From contig NZ_JACXIY010000025.1 in the NCBI RefSeq assembly GCF_014705655.1, positions 62,001-126,000 on the forward strand: a stretch of 64,000 nucleotides of DNA, read 5' to 3'. Positions 7,720-16,971 of the stretch are shown here, one piece after another. Positions within the stretch are counted from its first letter, which is position 1. The number at the start of each line of letters is the position of its first letter. A model generated the notes under the pieces. That model was not told the DNA's origin. It was given only the letters and a program-made list of their open reading frames with translations, and did no database searches. Source of the DNA: Paenibacillus arenilitoris (GTDB taxonomy: Bacteria; Bacillota; Bacilli; Paenibacillales; Paenibacillaceae). Position numbers and translations under genes: made by a program.

Positions 7720-9996
7720 ATGAAGCGAAGCGACTTCAAATCCAGGCTGTTCTTAAAATATATATGGTCCTACTTGTTCATCCTGCTCATCCCGCTCGTG
7801 CTGATGACGCTGTTCATCTACCGGAACGCCGTCACGAATCTCCGCTCCGAAATCGAACAATCCCGGCTGGGCCAGCTGACGCAGGCCAAAGTGATCGTCG
7901 ACGGCCGGATGAAGGAGCTCGGCGAGATCACCTCCCGCGTATCCTACGACGAGCGGCTGACGCCATACCGGATTCACGACCCCTATTACAGCGGCGAAGC
8001 CATCGAGGCGCTCGACCAGTATAAGGCGACCAGCTCGATCATCGGCGAGATGTTTCTGTACCTGCACAAGGATCCGAACATTTATTCCGCCAAAGGCTTG
8101 TCGAGCCTCGACGTGTTCTCGAAAAGCTACAGCTTCAGCAACTGGAACAAAGAGACCGTCTACGACGATTTGAACGGCGTGAAGTTCCCGACGATGCGGC
8201 CGGCCGACAAAGTCGTCCGCAACGCCCATCTGGAGGACAACATGCTCGCCTATCTCGTGCCGATTACGCCGTTCAGCCCGAACCCGCACGGCACGGTGCT
8301 TTATCTGATCAAGGAGTCCGAGCTTACGAGCCTCATCGATTCGATACTCGGCAGCTACCAAGGCTTCTCCTACATTTTGGACAACAACGGTCAAATTCTG
8401 GTCGACAACCGGCAGGGCGAGGCGCTTACGGCGGCCGAGGCCAAGTCGTTGCACGGCCTGACGACCGGCATTCACGACAGGGTGCTGAACGGCAAGCCGC
8501 ATTCGATCGTATCCGTCAAGTCGGAGAATATCGGCTGGACGTACGTGACGGTCATGCCGAGCTCGCAATTTTTCAGCAGCGTCGTTCATGTCCGAAGCTT
8601 TATCGTCATGCTGTTCACCATTATCGTCCTTGCCGGGGCCGCGCTTGCCCTGCTGCTGGCCAGAATGCAATACCGGCCGATCTCGACGCTGGCGGAATTC
8701 GTCCATGCGAAGGCGAAGCCGAAGCATCCGGCCGAGGAGGCGCCGCTCTTCGGCAACGAGCTGGACCGCATCCGCAGCGCCCTGCAGGAATACAGCTCGC
8801 GCGTCGATTTGCAGGAACCGTACGCCCGCAACCACGTGCTGACCATGCTGCTCAAATACGGGAACGTCCAGAGCCTTACGCCGGAGCTTGCGGACGCCTT
8901 CGACCTTCACTTCGACCGCGCGCGCCATTTCGTCATCGCGATCGGCTGGGACGACGCGGGCGAGACGCAGGAAGAGCTTCACGAACGGCAGGAGAGGATC
9001 GAGCTGCTCACCCAGATCCAGTTCCCGGAGCTGCACGCGCATGCGTACGGCGCCGAACTTCCGCAGCTCGACCAGCTCGCGCTTATTATCAGCTTCGATG
9101 AAGTCCGGTCGATGGATGAATTCGCCCAAGTCCGCCATATCGTCGAAGCGGTGCGCGGCAACCTGCTGGAAACGTTCGACGTTACGCCGACAATCGGCGT
9201 CGGAACATGCTACGGGAGCCCGAATCAGCTTAATCAATCCTTCATCGAAGCGTGCTCCGCTCTCGAGCCGCGAGCGTCGGCCGGACACGGCACGGTCACC
9301 TACTTCGAGAAGCTGTCCCACGAGCCGGACCATACGCTATGGATGCCGAGCAACTCGCTCATGAAGCTGTCCCAGAGCTTGAAGCAGGGAAGCTACGACG
9401 TGGCGGCGCAGATGATCAGCCCGACGATCCGCGGATTGCGGGCTTCCGAGCTGTCGTCGCTGCTTCGCCGCTGCGTCTGCTTCGACATCCTGAACGCGAT
9501 GCTGAAGTCCGCGGCCGAGGCCGGCATCCCTAACCTGATCCAGGAAATCGATCCGAACATGATCTACAGCCATTCGCTGAGCGAGCTCGAAAGCGGCTTC
9601 CTGACGCTCGCCTCCCGCATTTGCGAGCAGGTCGAGCGCAACAGCCGGAACGAAGAGCAGTCCCAAATGGATCAGATCGTCTCGTACATCGACGAGCATT
9701 ATACGGACCATACGCTCAGCCTGGAGTCGGTCGCCTTCGCGTTCGCCATCTCGCCGTCGCATGTCAGCCGTACCTTCAAGGAGAAGATGGGCCAGAACTT
9801 CGTGCAATACATTTGGCAAAAAAGATTGGACGAGGTCATGCGGCAGCTCAAGGCGACGGACGATCCGCTGAAGGACATCATCAGCCGGGTCGGCTACCTG
9901 GACGCGCCGAACTTCATTCGGAAATTCAAGAAGGAAACCGGACATACGCCCGGCCAATACCGCAAGCTGTTCGCGGAGAACGATACCTTCTCATAG
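7720..9996 (+). CDS. Membrane-anchored AraC-family sensor-regulator
   Basis: A 758-residue one-component regulator. A transmembrane helix at ~15-36 and another at ~297-320 (VMLFTIIVLAGAALALLLA) enclose an extracytoplasmic Cache-like region. After a linker and a poorly conserved cytoplasmic region (~350-640), two AraC helix-turn-helix units follow (~655-755), with SLESVAFAFAISPSHVSRTF and the closing GYLDAPNFIRKFKKETGHTPGQYR. It lies between the divergent fucosidase operon and the convergent ABC importer, so it probably senses the glycan outside the cell and activates both. A GGGGG ribosome binding site precedes the ATG. Confidence 0.9.
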   Translation: MKRSDFKSRLFLKYIWSYLFILLIPLVLMTLFIYRNAVTNLRSEIEQSRLGQLTQAKVIVDGRMKELGEITSRVSYDERLTPYRIHDPYYSGEAIEALDQYKATSSIIGEMFLYLHKDPNIYSAKGLSSLDVFSKSYSFSNWNKETVYDDLNGVKFPTMRPADKVVRNAHLEDNMLAYLVPITPFSPNPHGTVLYLIKESELTSLIDSILGSYQGFSYILDNNGQILVDNRQGEALTAAEAKSLHGLTTGIHDRVLNGKPHSIVSVKSENIGWTYVTVMPSSQFFSSVVHVRSFIVMLFTIIVLAGAALALLLARMQYRPISTLAEFVHAKAKPKHPAEEAPLFGNELDRIRSALQEYSSRVDLQEPYARNHVLTMLLKYGNVQSLTPELADAFDLHFDRARHFVIAIGWDDAGETQEELHERQERIELLTQIQFPELHAHAYGAELPQLDQLALIISFDEVRSMDEFAQVRHIVEAVRGNLLETFDVTPTIGVGTCYGSPNQLNQSFIEACSALEPRASAGHGTVTYFEKLSHEPDHTLWMPSNSLMKLSQSLKQGSYDVAAQMISPTIRGLRASELSSLLRRCVCFDILNAMLKSAAEAGIPNLIQEIDPNMIYSHSLSELESGFLTLASRICEQVERNSRNEEQSQMDQIVSYIDEHYTDHTLSLESVAFAFAISPSHVSRTFKEKMGQNFVQYIWQKRLDEVMRQLKATDDPLKDIISRVGYLDAPNFIRKFKKETGHTPGQYRKLFAENDTFS

Positions 9997-10002
9997 ACAG
10001 GC

Positions 10003-10040
10003 ACCCGGTCAGCGCTTCTCGCATGACCGGGTTCTTTCCT
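10003..10040 (+). terminator. Rho-independent terminator after the AraC gene
   Basis: ACCCGGTCA pairs with TGACCGGGT over a 12-nt loop and is followed by TCTTTCCTTTT. It begins 7 nt past the stop codon. Confidence 0.85.
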
Positions 10041-10067
10041 TTTGCCTGCTTCTTGCCTTAGACGGGC

Positions 10068-11702
10068 TTATTCGCCCGTGTTCCAGCGGTCGTACGCGCC
10101 TTGGTACAGCTCCGCGATCCGGTCGCCGCCCATCTTCTTGATCTGCTCGACGTACTTGTCCCAGTTCGCGAGCGACTCTTGGCCGGTTACGAATTTCGCT
10201 TCCATCTGCGTCACGTACGTGTTCAGGTCCGACAGCAGCGCCGAAGCTTCGGTCTGCTCTTCGTTCGTCAAATACACGTTCGGGTAAGGCGGCTTCGCGA
10301 TCGGCGTCAGCTTCTCCGCGTTTTCCTTATCGATCCATTCGTCGAACTCGCTGCGGAGTCCTACCGCGAGATCGCCGGAATTGATGCCCGGCGTCAGGAT
10401 GCCGTAGTTCGGCGTAATCGTGCCGCGGTATTCCTCGCGGTCTCCGCCGCCCGGAACCGGCAGCCATTCCTTTTCCTTCGCCTCTTTGTTCTTGTACTTC
10501 CACAGCAGGTTCTCCGGGCCCTGGTTGAACAAGGTGGCTCCCTCGTAGCTGTAGAGGTAGTCGACCCAGCGCATCGTCGCCTCCGGATTCGGGTTGCTGC
10601 TCGTAATCGCGAACGTGCCGTTCGCCGAGATGCCGGGATGCTTGCCGTATACCGGCGAGTCCGCGACTTCGCTCTTGACCGGCGTCATCATCGGGTTGTC
10701 TCCGCTCGGCTCGCCGCCCAGCGTGAAGTACGGGAACCAGTCGTTGAACAAAGCGATCTGATTGTTCTGTCCCTTCGCTTTCTTCTGATCGCCGGTCTGC
10801 GAGAACGTCTCGTGGTCGAGCAGTTCTTCCTGCCAGAGGCGGTTCATGAAGGTCAGGTAGCCCTTATAGCCTTCTTCCTGAGGCGTATAGTGCACCTTGT
10901 CGTTCTTATCCGAATAGACGACCGGGTCGTAGATGCCCCAGAAACCGAGGAAGAACATGCGCAGATCGTCCAGCTTCACCGAAGTGAGCGGAATTTCGTC
11001 CTTCTGGCCGTTGCCGTTCGGATCCTCTTCCTTGACGCGCTTCAAGAACGCGTACAGCTCCTCCGTCGTCTTCGGCAGCTCGGTTACGCCAAGCGCCTTC
11101 AGGAACTTGCCGTTGTACCACATCGGGCTGCGGTACCAGACGGCCGCCAGATCGATGTAAGGCAGCGCGTACATATGGCCGTCCGGCGTCGTGAACGACT
11201 TGCGGATATCCGGGTTTTCGTCGAAAATTTTCTTCAGGTTCGGCGCATAGCCTTCGTCGATGTATTTTTCGAGAGGGATCAGCACGCCTTGCGAGCCGTA
11301 GGTGACCTGCTCCGCCGGCTTCAAATCGGCCGCGTAAAAAATGTCCGGCAAGTCGCCGCTCGCGAACACGAGATTTTTCTTCGTCGCGAAGCTGTCGATC
11401 GGCGCATTCTGGAATTCCAGCTTGATGCCCGTCAGTTTCTCCATCTCTTGCAGAACGGGCATTTTGGTCCAATCCGCGACGCCGACGTCCTGGGACATCA
11501 TGGACAGCGTAAGCGGTTCGCTGACGACCGGGAAGCCCTCCTTGCTTACGCCTTCCGTCGCCGCGGATTCCGAGTTGCCTTCCGCGGCGTTGCCGCCGTT
11601 CGGACTGCCTCCCTCATTGTTCGGCGAACCGCATGCCGCCAGCATGGACGCGAGCATCGCGGAGCTGAGGACAAGCGTTGATGCCATACGTAGCTTTTTC
11701 AT
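10068..11702 (-). CDS. Sugar ABC transporter solute-binding lipoprotein
   Basis: A 544-residue extracellular binding protein of the LplA/YtcQ type. The N-terminus is a lipoprotein signal (MKKLRMASTLVLSSAMLASM then LAAC), so Cys would be lipidated and the protein tethered outside the membrane. A Gly/Ser/Asn-rich linker follows, then the two-lobe binding fold with motifs such as DIFYAADLKP, NGKFLKALGV and DPNGNGQKDEIPL, which is common in oligosaccharide binders of this group. AGGGAGAGGG is the ribosome binding site. The two permease genes are immediately upstream on the same strand. The ligand is likely the fucosylated glycan of the neighbouring operon. Confidence 0.92.
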   Translation of the reverse strand: MKKLRMASTLVLSSAMLASMLAACGSPNNEGGSPNGGNAAEGNSESAATEGVSKEGFPVVSEPLTLSMMSQDVGVADWTKMPVLQEMEKLTGIKLEFQNAPIDSFATKKNLVFASGDLPDIFYAADLKPAEQVTYGSQGVLIPLEKYIDEGYAPNLKKIFDENPDIRKSFTTPDGHMYALPYIDLAAVWYRSPMWYNGKFLKALGVTELPKTTEELYAFLKRVKEEDPNGNGQKDEIPLTSVKLDDLRMFFLGFWGIYDPVVYSDKNDKVHYTPQEEGYKGYLTFMNRLWQEELLDHETFSQTGDQKKAKGQNNQIALFNDWFPYFTLGGEPSGDNPMMTPVKSEVADSPVYGKHPGISANGTFAITSSNPNPEATMRWVDYLYSYEGATLFNQGPENLLWKYKNKEAKEKEWLPVPGGGDREEYRGTITPNYGILTPGINSGDLAVGLRSEFDEWIDKENAEKLTPIAKPPYPNVYLTNEEQTEASALLSDLNTYVTQMEAKFVTGQESLANWDKYVEQIKKMGGDRIAELYQGAYDRWNTGE

Positions 11703-11742
11703 CCGATAACCCTCTCCCTAAACAATTTTTTTATGAGCAAAA

Positions 11743-12651
11743 TCAGCCCTTGACGGAACCGATCATGACACCTTGGACGAAGTAACGCTGCAGAAACGGA
11801 TAGATGGCGATGACGGGCGCCGTCGCCACGATAATGACGGCGTACTTGACGAGCGCGGCGATTTCCGCCTTGTTGTTGAGCGCCGACGCCGTTGCCGCGT
11901 CCATCGCCCCGCTGCCTTGGGCCGACATCTCCTGCAGCACGAGAATTTGGCGCAGCACCAGCTGCAAAGGATATTTGGCCGCATCGTTCAAATAGATGAG
12001 CGCCGAGAAGTAGCTGTTCCAGTTGCCGACCCCGTAGAAGAGCGCCATTACCGCGATAATCGGCATCGATAGCGGCAGGATGATCCGCAGGAACAGACGC
12101 AGGTTGGAGCAGCCGTCGATTTGCGCCGCCTCCTGCAGCTCCTTCGGAATCGACGTTTGGAAGAACGTCCGCGATACGATGATGTTCCAGATCGACGCGG
12201 CCGAAGGAATGACGATCGCCCACATCGTATTGACCATGCCGAGCTCCTTGACGAGCAAGTAGGTCGGCACGAGGCCGCCGCCGAAGAACATCGTCACCAT
12301 GAACATGCCCATGAAGAAGTGGCGTCCCGCGAAATCTCTGCGGCTCAGCGCGTAGGCCGCCGGCAGCGTGACGAACAGATTGATCGCCGTCCCGACCACC
12401 GTATACAGCAGCGTATTTCCGTAGCCGGTCCATATGCTGGACGTTTGGAACACGCGCTGGTAGCCTTCGAACGTGATGCCCTTCGGCAGCAGCCACATTT
12501 CCCCGGAGCCGACCAGCTTCGGGTCGCTGATGGACGCGCTGATCATATACACGACGGGGTAGGCCACGATAATAAAGGCCAGCAATACGTAAACGTAATT
12601 GAACGCAAGGAATAGCTTATCCCTGCCGGATTCTTTCACGGCGGATGTCAT
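11743..12651 (-). CDS. Carbohydrate ABC transporter permease (LplC/YtcP type)
   Basis: A 302-residue inner-membrane permease with six hydrophobic segments and the EAA loop EAAQIDGCSNLRLFLRIILP, where an ATPase docks. The C-terminus ends in VQGVMIGSVKG, the standard ending of this subfamily. It follows the other permease by 15 nt and precedes the binding-protein gene by 40 nt. No ATPase is coded nearby, so a shared MsmX-like ATPase is expected to power it. Confidence 0.93.
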   Translation of the reverse strand: MTSAVKESGRDKLFLAFNYVYVLLAFIIVAYPVVYMISASISDPKLVGSGEMWLLPKGITFEGYQRVFQTSSIWTGYGNTLLYTVVGTAINLFVTLPAAYALSRRDFAGRHFFMGMFMVTMFFGGGLVPTYLLVKELGMVNTMWAIVIPSAASIWNIIVSRTFFQTSIPKELQEAAQIDGCSNLRLFLRIILPLSMPIIAVMALFYGVGNWNSYFSALIYLNDAAKYPLQLVLRQILVLQEMSAQGSGAMDAATASALNNKAEIAALVKYAVIIVATAPVIAIYPFLQRYFVQGVMIGSVKG

Positions 12652-12666
12652 CGGTACCTCTCCCCT

Positions 12667-13629
12667 CTACCATAAGCTGTTTTCGTTCGTACGGCGGACG
12701 ATCTGGTTCACGACGACGAGCACGATCGCGTTGATGACCGAGTTGAACAAGCCGATCGCCGTCGAGAAGCTGTACTGCGCGTCCACGAGACCCGAACGGT
12801 AGACGAAGGTCGAGATGACGTCCGACGCTTCCATGTTGAGCGAATTTTGCAGCAGCAGTATTTTCTCAAATCCTACCCCGAGCAGGCTGCCCATATTCAG
12901 GATGAGCAAAATGGTCATGGTCGGAACGATCGTCGGAATGTTAATGTGGCGAATCCGCTGAAAACGGGACGCCCCGTCGATGATCGCCGCTTCGTGCAGC
13001 CCGGGATCGACGCCCGACAGAGCAGCCAAATAAATGATCGTGCCCCAGCCCGCGCTTTGCCAGACGCCCGAGAAGACGTACATCGTCTTGAACCACCGCG
13101 GATCGGTCAGAAAATCCGGCGCATCGAAGCCGAGCCATTCGATCAGATGCGTGACCAGCCCCGTCGAAGGCGACAGGAACGTGATGATCATCCCGGCCAT
13201 GACGACGACCGATATGAAATGCGGCGCGTAAGTGACGGTCTGTGCCGTCCGCTTGAAAGCCCCGTCCTTCAGCTCGTTGAAGGCGAGCGCGAGTATGATC
13301 GGAATCGGGAATCCGACGGCCAGTTCATACAGGCTAATGGTAAGTGTGTTCCATAACAAGTCCCAAAAGTAATAGGAGTCGAAAAATCGGATGAAATGAT
13401 CGAATCCCGTCCACGGGCTTCCGAGAATCCCTTTCGTCGGTATAAAGTTTTTGAACGCGATTTGGATGCCGTACATCGGACCGTACGAGAAGATGAGAAA
13501 GTAGAAAAAAGCCGGCGCAATAAAAAGATACAATTGCCAATTTTGAACGACCCGCTTCAAGCCCTTGCTTCGAACCTTCCCGCGCTCCGGAAGCACGGTG
13601 CCCGTTACGGCGCCTCCAGCCTCCTGCAT
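12667..13629 (-). CDS. Carbohydrate ABC transporter permease (LplB/YtcR type)
   Basis: A 320-residue permease. After a hydrophilic N-terminus of ~30 residues come six membrane segments, beginning with LYLFIAPAFFYFLIFSYGPM. The EAA loop is HEAAIIDGASRFQRIRHINIP. The ending, QIVRRTNENSLW, is typical of this half of the permease pair. The ribosome binding site is AGGAAGGAG. It is the first gene of the importer operon; the upstream region holds two GAAAGCGC elements that could bind CcpA. Confidence 0.93.
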   Translation of the reverse strand: MQEAGGAVTGTVLPERGKVRSKGLKRVVQNWQLYLFIAPAFFYFLIFSYGPMYGIQIAFKNFIPTKGILGSPWTGFDHFIRFFDSYYFWDLLWNTLTISLYELAVGFPIPIILALAFNELKDGAFKRTAQTVTYAPHFISVVVMAGMIITFLSPSTGLVTHLIEWLGFDAPDFLTDPRWFKTMYVFSGVWQSAGWGTIIYLAALSGVDPGLHEAAIIDGASRFQRIRHINIPTIVPTMTILLILNMGSLLGVGFEKILLLQNSLNMEASDVISTFVYRSGLVDAQYSFSTAIGLFNSVINAIVLVVVNQIVRRTNENSLW

Positions 13630-13728
13630 GGAACCGCTCCTTCCTGGTGTGTTGTAGTGCTGCCGCTTACCTATCCAACGATAGCCGACAAATTAAAATA
13701 TCGTAAATATGTAATTTTCGCCGTTTGC

Positions 13729-13763
13729 ATGAAAGCGCATCCCTATATAGGAAAGCGCTTAGA
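13729..13763 (-). promoter_or_regulatory. Two cre-like sites upstream of the importer operon
   Basis: The 349-nt stretch 13630-13978 has no gene. It holds GAAAGCGC twice, 20 bp apart (13731 and 13751). The first, ATGAAAGCGCATCCC, matches a relaxed catabolite-responsive element (WTGNAANCGNWNNCW) at all but the last base; the second has two mismatches. They are ~100 bp upstream of the first permease. Control by CcpA is inferred. The rest of the stretch is AT-rich, with a terminator at 13893-13926. Confidence 0.4.
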
Positions 13764-13892
13764 AGGCCGACTAGTCTGACAATTTCGGCCGGCGCGAAAA
13801 ATGTGTCATTTTTGTTGGCGGATAAGCCCGGATCAGCCCAATCGCAAAAATAACCAATCGCTATAATGGTAACCATATAGCCATGACAATCG

Positions 13893-13926
13893 GAAAAAAG
13901 CCCATGCCGATCAGGCATGGACCTTT
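13893..13926 (-). terminator. Rho-independent terminator for the ABC exporter operon
   Basis: On the minus strand GGTCCATGCC pairs with GGCATGGGC over a TGATC loop and runs into TTTTTT. It lies ~50 nt past the permease stop. Confidence 0.8.
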
Positions 13927-13978
13927 GTCGATGTCGTTACCGCCGCAATTTGCGGCGATAGGCAATGGCGATTTCAAG

Positions 13979-14809
13979 CTATTGCTTCGCTTTCTTCAGG
14001 TAAAGCCGGAAGGTAAGCGGCGCGAACGCCAGCGTGAGCAGGATCATGCCGCCCAGCGCCGCAATGAGATCCTGCGCCGTCGCGGTGCCGTGCATCAGCC
14101 CGCGCGCGGCCGTGGAAGCCAGACTGATCGGATTGTAGGCGACGATGCGGCCGAGCCAATCCGGCATGGTGGACGTATCCGTGAAGACGTTGCTCGTGAA
14201 CATAAGCGGGTACAGAACGATGTACGTCATGCTCGTGATCGATTCCGTCTTCTTGACGACGACCCCGATGCAGGCGAAGATCCAGCTGACGCTGAAGGCG
14301 TACAGAATGACGAGCAGCAGCGCGAGCAGCGCTCCGGTTAGGCCGGCCTCCGGCCGGAAGCCGAGCAGCAGTCCGATGCCGATCGTCGTCGCGAGCGCGG
14401 CCGCGTAAGACAGCAGATTCACGAGCATCGTGCCGATAATGGCGGCCGGCTGCCAGAACGGGAGCGTGCGGAACCGGTTGAACACGCCCTTGTCGATATC
14501 GGTTTTGATCGCAATGCCGATGTAGACCGTCATCGTCGTCACCGTATAGACCAGCATGCCGGGCAGCAGGAACTGCAAGTAATGGCCGGTCGAGCCGGAG
14601 ATCGCGCCGCCGAACATATAGGTGAAGATGAGCAGGAAGATCACCGGGAAAATAAGGACGTCGATCGCCATATAAGGAAGCTGGCTTACGGTGTGCCTCA
14701 TCGACCGCCATGTGAACGTCGCGACGGCATGCAGCGCGTTCGGCCTTGCCGGTCGCGCGCTTACGGACAGAATGCGCAGCAGCTTCGAACCGTTCGTGCT
14801 CTCGCTCAT
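13979..14809 (-). CDS. ABC-2 drug-type exporter permease (DrrB-like)
   Basis: A 276-residue membrane protein with about six hydrophobic segments, including PYMAIDVLIFPVIFLLIFTY and a C-terminal AALGGMILLTLAFAPL. It matches the DrrB/NodJ type of ABC-2 permease (LLPGMLVYTVT, then NRFRTLPFW). I take the ATG at 14809, which overlaps the stop of the ATPase gene in an ATGA; the longer open frame upstream is only the shadow of that gene. The 4-nt overlap implies translational coupling and a two-gene exporter. The substrate is unknown. Confidence 0.9.
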   Translation of the reverse strand: MSESTNGSKLLRILSVSARPARPNALHAVATFTWRSMRHTVSQLPYMAIDVLIFPVIFLLIFTYMFGGAISGSTGHYLQFLLPGMLVYTVTTMTVYIGIAIKTDIDKGVFNRFRTLPFWQPAAIIGTMLVNLLSYAAALATTIGIGLLLGFRPEAGLTGALLALLLVILYAFSVSWIFACIGVVVKKTESITSMTYIVLYPLMFTSNVFTDTSTMPDWLGRIVAYNPISLASTAARGLMHGTATAQDLIAALGGMILLTLAFAPLTFRLYLKKAKQ

Positions 14810-15777
14810 GAGACCGCCTCCTCCGCCGCTTCCTCCGCCGGTCTGCCCGTGAGCGCAAGAAACACCTCGTCCAGGCTCGGCTGTCCGAGCGAGAACTGCG
14901 TCGTCGCGATTCCCGCGCGGGACAACTCGGTCAATACGCGCGCCGCCGGCTCCGGGTCGGACGCTTGCGCGGACAGCGTCGCGGGGTCCGCATGCAGCCG
15001 CACCTCGGCATTCAGTTCGCGCCTGAGCACCTGCTCCGCCAGGCTTCGCAGTTCCGGCCGGGCAAGCCGGATTTGAACGGTGCCGGATCCGACCAACGCT
15101 TTCAATTCGGCGGCCGTCCCTTCCGCAATGACGGTTCCGCCGTCGATGACGGCGAGGCGGTCGGCGAGCTGATCCGCTTCCTCCAAGTATTGCGTCGTCA
15201 GCAGGACGGTCGTCCCGCCCGCCACCAGCGTGCGGACGATGTCCCATACGCCGCTGCGGCTCCGCGGATCGAGGCCGGTCGTCGGTTCGTCCAGGAACAG
15301 AAGCTCCGGCCTGACGAGCATGGCTGCCGCGATATCCAGCCTTCGCCGCATCCCGCCGGAGTATTGGGCGGCCGGCCGGTTCGCCGCTTCCGTCAGCTCG
15401 AACGCATCCAGCAGTTCATCGGCCCTTGCATAAGCCGCTTTCCTCCCGTACCCCGTTAACCGTCCGAACAGCTCCAGATTATCGTGGCCGCTCAATCCTT
15501 CGTCCACGGCGGCAAACTGTCCGGTCAAGCCGACGATGCCCCGAACCGCGTCGGCATCGCGGACGACGTCCAGGCCGAACACTTCCGCCTTGCCCGCATC
15601 CGGACGAAGCAGCGTCGACAAGATGCTGACCAGCGTCGTCTTGCCCGCTCCGTTAGGTCCGAGAATGGCATAGACGGTTCCTCGCTCCACGCGAAGGTCG
15701 ATCCCTTTCAGCACCTTTACGCTTCCGAAAGATTTTGTTAAGCCCTGCACTTCAATGGCATACCGTTTATTAGTCAT
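14806..15777 (-). CDS. ABC exporter ATP-binding protein (DrrA-like)
   Basis: A 323-residue ATPase with Walker A GPNGAGKTT, signature YSGGMRRRLDIA, Walker B LLFLDEPTTGLD and an H-loop region in which TTQYLEEAD replaces the usual His, as in many DrrA proteins. The C-terminal ~90 residues form the extra DrrA-type domain, ending in FSLGQPSLDEVFLALTG. It couples to the DrrB-like permease by a 4-nt overlap. This family expels hydrophobic drugs or lipids. GGAGGAG lies just before the ATG. Confidence 0.93.
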   Translation of the reverse strand: MTNKRYAIEVQGLTKSFGSVKVLKGIDLRVERGTVYAILGPNGAGKTTLVSILSTLLRPDAGKAEVFGLDVVRDADAVRGIVGLTGQFAAVDEGLSGHDNLELFGRLTGYGRKAAYARADELLDAFELTEAANRPAAQYSGGMRRRLDIAAAMLVRPELLFLDEPTTGLDPRSRSGVWDIVRTLVAGGTTVLLTTQYLEEADQLADRLAVIDGGTVIAEGTAAELKALVGSGTVQIRLARPELRSLAEQVLRRELNAEVRLHADPATLSAQASDPEPAARVLTELSRAGIATTQFSLGQPSLDEVFLALTGRPAEEAAEEAVS

Positions 15778-15969
15778 TGCTCCTCCTTTATCGCTATGGC
15801 GGCCGGCGCCCGTCTTGCGGTTCCCCCTCCTTTCCGAGCGCCTTTCGCCATTTGATACTTCAAGCTTACTACATTAATGCAAATGGAAAGGTTCGATTAT
15901 TTTCAATCGTCATTTCAGCCGTTTGCCGATCCAAAGCTTCCTGTGATTGTTTAAGGTTTCTTGCAAACG

Positions 15970-16002
15970 CAAAAAAGCTGCCGAAGCTTTCTTCGGCAGC
16001 TT
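15970..16002 (-). terminator. Rho-independent terminator after the pirin gene
   Basis: AAGCTGCCGAAG pairs perfectly with CTTCGGCAGCTT over a 4-nt loop, and a T run follows on the minus strand. It lies 12 nt past the pirin stop. Confidence 0.9.
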
Positions 16003-16013
16003 ATCGTTCACGA

Positions 16014-16805
16014 TCATCTTTTGTGATAAAGCGGATAATCGACCTTCGAAGGTACTTTAATGAGGATCAGCCGCAGGATGTCGTCCCCGGTATTGCGAAT
16101 GTCGACCGTCGTCTCCTCGTTTGCGGCGGCCACGATAAAATCTTTATGGCGAAAAGTTTCGGTCGCTCCCTTCGCTTCCTTCGTTTCTTCGCTTAGCTGC
16201 CCCCAAGTCCCTTGCCCGCGGATCGCCAGCGCGGTCAACGTGTAGCCCGCCTCCACCGTATGCCGGTAACGGCTGCCGGCTTCCACCTCGACGTCCCACA
16301 TCCGGGCGTCGGCAACCAGCTGCACGGGAGCTCCGCTCCCGATGACCGTCTTCACGCGGTTTCCGTCTTCGTCGCTTGCCAGCGGAAAGTCCTCGTTCTC
16401 ATATTGGCGGTAAGTCGGCATTTGCTTCACGGCTTGCGACAAATGCGGCTCGAACCAGATTTGAAACAGCTCGGAATCGGCGCTAATTTTCTCTTGGTGG
16501 CTGACTCCCGAACCGGTCTGCATCACCTGCGCCCCGCCTGCGCCTACCATACTGTCGGTGCCGAGCGTATCGCCGTGATGGGCGCTTCCCTCCACCACGT
16601 AGGTTATAATTTCAAAGCCTTGATGGGGATGCAGGCCGATCATCGCCTCCTCGGTCGAGGTCGCCCATGCCCAGTAAAACAAAGGGCCTACCCGTTTGAT
16701 GACCGAGCCTTCGCCCGGAAAGCCGATCGGCTTCTGCTCCTTGATCCGTCCGCCGTCAAATGCGCCGGTTCCCTGCATCGCAGGCGTGTATACGAGTGGT
16801 TGCAT
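16014..16805 (-). CDS. Pirin family protein
   Basis: A 263-residue bicupin. The N-terminal cupin holds HPHQGFEIITYVVEGSAHHGD, in pieces the His-His-His-Glu metal set of pirins, followed by GAGGAQVMQTGSGVSHQEK. The C-terminal cupin ends in a degenerate metal site, as usual. Many bacterial pirins are quercetinases or respond to electrophile stress; the reaction here is not shown by sequence. AGGAGGCGG is the ribosome binding site. A palindromic operator candidate lies directly upstream (16828-16866), which fits stress control by a MarR-type repressor. Confidence 0.9.
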   Translation of the reverse strand: MQPLVYTPAMQGTGAFDGGRIKEQKPIGFPGEGSVIKRVGPLFYWAWATSTEEAMIGLHPHQGFEIITYVVEGSAHHGDTLGTDSMVGAGGAQVMQTGSGVSHQEKISADSELFQIWFEPHLSQAVKQMPTYRQYENEDFPLASDEDGNRVKTVIGSGAPVQLVADARMWDVEVEAGSRYRHTVEAGYTLTALAIRGQGTWGQLSEETKEAKGATETFRHKDFIVAAANEETTVDIRNTGDDILRLILIKVPSKVDYPLYHKR

Positions 16806-16827
16806 AGTTATCCGCCTCCTGATCGTT

Positions 16828-16866
16828 ATTTATCTTTACTTTAATAATCTTTAATTTAAGATAAAT
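16828..16866 (-). promoter_or_regulatory. Palindromic operator candidate of the pirin gene (MarR/MhqR type)
   Basis: ATTTATCTT (16828-16836) and AAGATAAAT (16858-16866) are perfect inverted repeats. A tighter palindrome, ATCTTTAATTTAAGAT, sits at 16847-16862. Its form resembles operators of MarR-type quinone-responsive repressors that often control pirin-like genes. It overlaps the expected promoter 20-60 nt before the start. No MarR gene is in the window. Confidence 0.5.
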
Positions 16867-16971
16867 ATACAACGGAATTCGGTATTTGTCAATCGCACAG
16901 GAAGGCGGCGCCTTGACGGCCGATGACCCGATAAGTCTTCAGCTGCCGCGGCGCTAGCAATGGCTGAACCG

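Noticed and set aside
7753..9333. A 526-codon minus-strand open frame
   Set aside because: It is the complement of the AraC sensor gene in GC-rich DNA. The plus-strand product has clear membrane helices and helix-turn-helix motifs.
13979..15247. A 422-codon open frame as the permease gene
   Set aside because: The first 146 codons overlap the ATPase gene in another frame and are Gly/Arg-rich. The ATG at 14809 in the ATGA overlap is the natural start.
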